Source: Lachnospiraceae bacterium
GTDB lineage: Bacteria; Bacillota_A; Clostridia; Lachnospirales; Lachnospiraceae
Direction of reading: 5' to 3'
DNA length: 7,145 nucleotides
Assembly: GCA_017437705.1 (NCBI GenBank)
Contig: JAFRYJ010000258.1
Location: forward strand, 1 to 7,145
Shown here: in pieces, positions 5,296 to 7,145 of the stretch
How the letters are laid out: each line of letters opens with the position of its first letter
Numbering within the stretch: the first letter of the stretch is position 1
Made by a program: the position numbers and the translations under genes
The notes under the pieces: generated by a model
What the model saw: the letters and a program-made list of their open reading frames with translations, nothing else
What the model was told of the DNA's origin: nothing
Database searches by the model: none

Positions 5296-7145
5296 ATGGG
5301 AAGGATACATCTTCTTGATACAGATACGATAAACAAGATCAAGGCAGGCGAAGTTATAGAGCGCCCGGCTTCCGTCATAAAGGAGCTGGTGGAGAATTCC
5401 ATAGACTCCGGAGCAGACTCCGTTACGGTGGAGATAAGAAACGGCGGCAAGACATATATGAGGGTCACCGACAACGGCTCCGGCATCGCGGGGGAGGATG
5501 TGCCCCTGGCCTTCAAAAGCCACGCCACCAGCAAGATCGATAATGCCGACGACCTGTATTCGGTGACATCACTGGGCTTCAGGGGCGAGGCTCTTGCCAG
5601 CATAGCTTCGGTATCGCGCATAACTATGACCACAAGGGCAGAGGGCGAGATCACGGGTTCCCGCTTTGTAATAGAGGGCGGAAACGTCCTGGACAACAGC
5701 GAAACAGGCTGCGAGCAGGGCACTACCGTTACAGTCAAAGACCTGTTCTTCAATACTCCCGTAAGGGAGAAATACCTTAAAACGGCGCAGACCGAGGGCT
5801 CCTATATAAAGGAGCTTATGATGAAGCTGTGCATGGCCAGCCCCGGCGTAAACTTCACATTCATATCCGACGGCAGCGAGAAGATAAGCGTTTCGGGAAG
5901 GATGGACCTTTCGCAGCTTATCTACGCACTGTTCGGCAGGGAATACGTGAAGCAGCTGGTCCCCGTGGACAGGGAGTTTGACGGCTTCAGGATAAGCGGA
6001 TTCGCCGGAAAGCCGGATCTTGCCAGGGGCAAAAGGGTCAACGAGATATATTTTATCAACGGCAGGTATATCGGCTCGCCCATTATCAGCAAAGCCATCG
6101 AGGACGCCTACAAGCCCTATATCATGGCTCACCGCTTCCCGTTCACGGTCCTTTATATCGAGATGGCGCCGGACAGGCTTGACGTAAATATCCATCCGGC
6201 CAAGAAGGACGCCAGGATACTGGAGCAGGGAAAGATCTACGGATATGTAAACGAAGCTGTAGCGGAGGCACTGGCAAATACAGAGCTCATCGGTGATACC
6301 GGCGCTTTCGGCGGCATACCCCTTGCACCGGACAGCGTATACACGGCCGCTGCCGAAAGAAAAGAGGAGCCGGCTTTTCTTAAAGAGACGGAAGGTCCTG
6401 CATCGGCACAGAACGCAGCTTTGCAGGACGATCTTCCCTATCCCGCAAAGTATACGGATGTGCTGAAAAAGCGGGAGGAGATCAAAAAGGCTGTTGGTTC
6501 TTCAAGGGAGATAAAGAAAGACGATCCATATCATACAGGCAAAACGTCTTCCAAAGACATGCCCCCGCCGGAAGAGATAGCAGAGGCGATAAAGGGATCG
6601 GGAGAGATATCGTTCCTGGATCCTGAAAACTCGGAAAACAGGCTTATAATCGGCCAGGTATTCGGTACGTACTGGCTGGTGGAGTCCGGCGATAAGCTAT
6701 ATATGATCGACCAGCATGCAGCCCATGAAAAAGTGCTTTACGAGCGTTTTGTGAAGCGGCTGAAGGAGGGCAAAGTCCCTTCCCAGGAGCTGCTGGCGCC
6801 GGTGGTGCTGACCCTTGACGGGAACGAGGCACAGATACTTAAGGATAAGGCTGATGCATTCACTGCCGCGGGATTTGAGATCGACAGCTTCGGCGGAGAC
6901 GAATATGCCCTCCGGGCAGTTCCCATGGATCTTTACGGTTTTAACGCAAAGGAGCTGTTCCTGGACATGCTGGACGGTTTTGCAGGCCCGGGTGCTGACG
7001 GCGGAAGCGGGAGCATTTATGAGCGCATAGCATCGATGGCATGCAAGGCAGCTGTCAAGGGGAATTACAGACTTTCGCTTACAGAGACGGAAAGCCTCAT
7101 AAACGAGCTTATGACGCTGGAAAATCCCTATAACTGTCCTCACGG
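5296..7145 (+). CDS. mutL: DNA mismatch repair endonuclease MutL (3' end cut by window edge)
   Basis: 616 full codons are open to the right edge without a stop or frameshift. MutL couples MutS mismatch recognition to strand incision. The N-terminal GHKL ATPase shows KELVENSIDSGA (catalytic E33, with N34 and D37), DNGSGI (59-64), HATSKI (76-81) and GFRGEAL (94-100). The transducer domain ends with NIHPAKKDAR, including the conserved ATP-contacting lysine K303. A variable charged linker covers about 335-440. The C-terminal domain carries the metal-dependent endonuclease motif DQHA(X)2E(X)4E as D472-E478-E483, the ACK motif at 582-584 (A-C-R in some relatives), and the last zinc-binding motif CPHG starting at C614, where the window stops. 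QELLAP (497-502) fits the MutL sliding-clamp motif (Q-x-hydrophobic-hydrophobic-x-P). So this is the nicking type of MutL found in bacteria without MutH. Probably only 20-40 residues are missing. It lies eight bases after mutS and is almost certainly cotranscribed with it. Confidence 0.97.
   Translation, partial: MGRIHLLDTDTINKIKAGEVIERPASVIKELVENSIDSGADSVTVEIRNGGKTYMRVTDNGSGIAGEDVPLAFKSHATSKIDNADDLYSVTSLGFRGEALASIASVSRITMTTRAEGEITGSRFVIEGGNVLDNSETGCEQGTTVTVKDLFFNTPVREKYLKTAQTEGSYIKELMMKLCMASPGVNFTFISDGSEKISVSGRMDLSQLIYALFGREYVKQLVPVDREFDGFRISGFAGKPDLARGKRVNEIYFINGRYIGSPIISKAIEDAYKPYIMAHRFPFTVLYIEMAPDRLDVNIHPAKKDARILEQGKIYGYVNEAVAEALANTELIGDTGAFGGIPLAPDSVYTAAAERKEEPAFLKETEGPASAQNAALQDDLPYPAKYTDVLKKREEIKKAVGSSREIKKDDPYHTGKTSSKDMPPPEEIAEAIKGSGEISFLDPENSENRLIIGQVFGTYWLVESGDKLYMIDQHAAHEKVLYERFVKRLKEGKVPSQELLAPVVLTLDGNEAQILKDKADAFTAAGFEIDSFGGDEYALRAVPMDLYGFNAKELFLDMLDGFAGPGADGGSGSIYERIASMACKAAVKGNYRLSLTETESLINELMTLENPYNCPH

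Noticed and set aside
5292..5318. Earlier ATG for mutL at 5292
   Set aside because: It is in another frame, stops after eight codons, and directly abuts the ribosome binding site.
3803..6195. Long minus-strand open frames (3803-4399, 4544-5083, 5142-5753, 5569-6195) of about 180-208 codons
   Set aside because: They lie opposite strongly supported mutS and mutL coding sequence, show no recognisable domains or ribosome binding sites, and are explained by the codon bias of the true genes.
6644..7143. Minus-strand and alternate-frame reading frames at the right end
   Set aside because: They overlap the MutL C-terminal domain, whose endonuclease and zinc-binding motifs are intact in the plus-strand frame.

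Overview
The window reads as an ordinary, densely coded stretch of chromosome from an anaerobic Gram-positive of the class Clostridia, most likely a Lachnospiraceae-like organism or a metagenome-assembled relative. This rests on the miaB ... mutS-mutL gene order, a type III glutamine synthetase, strong AGGAGG-type ribosome binding sites, a MutL carrying an endonuclease motif with no MutH in sight, and mid-range GC with heavy AGG/AGA arginine and ATA isoleucine use. Genus cannot be set from this sequence. All genes are on the + strand.

Layout: (1) 1-341 is the 3' end of miaB, the tRNA methylthiotransferase, ending in its TRAM domain. (2) 342-441 is a 100-base gap with a weak candidate promoter, a GC-rich fold and a good ribosome binding site for the next gene. 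It also holds a 14-base exact match to the inner part of the Tn5 mosaic end used in tagmentation adapters (401-414), so this spot should be checked against reads. (3) 442-2553 is a complete type III glutamine synthetase (glnN) starting at TTG. (4) 2554-2635 is an 82-base gap carrying two tandem hairpins: a UUCG-capped one that starts inside the glnN stop codon, and a near-perfect 13-bp one. (5) 2636-5287 is complete mutS. (6) mutL starts eight bases after the mutS stop codon and runs off the right edge, missing only its last few dozen codons.

How they work together: MutS finds mismatches and MutL is the ATP-driven nicking endonuclease. Both carry recognisable sliding-clamp (beta) binding motifs, so this is a MutH-independent, replication-coupled mismatch repair pair that is tightly coupled in translation. 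miaB is a usual neighbour of mutSL in Clostridia, with miaA often following; miaA is not visible here. glnN, an ammonia-assimilation enzyme, is the odd one out between miaB and mutS, and the hairpins on its 3' side plus its own leader suggest it may be a separately controlled unit.

I see no mobile element, CRISPR array, tRNA, rRNA or novel multi-gene system. The points worth a second look are the two intergenic regions and the placement of glnN.
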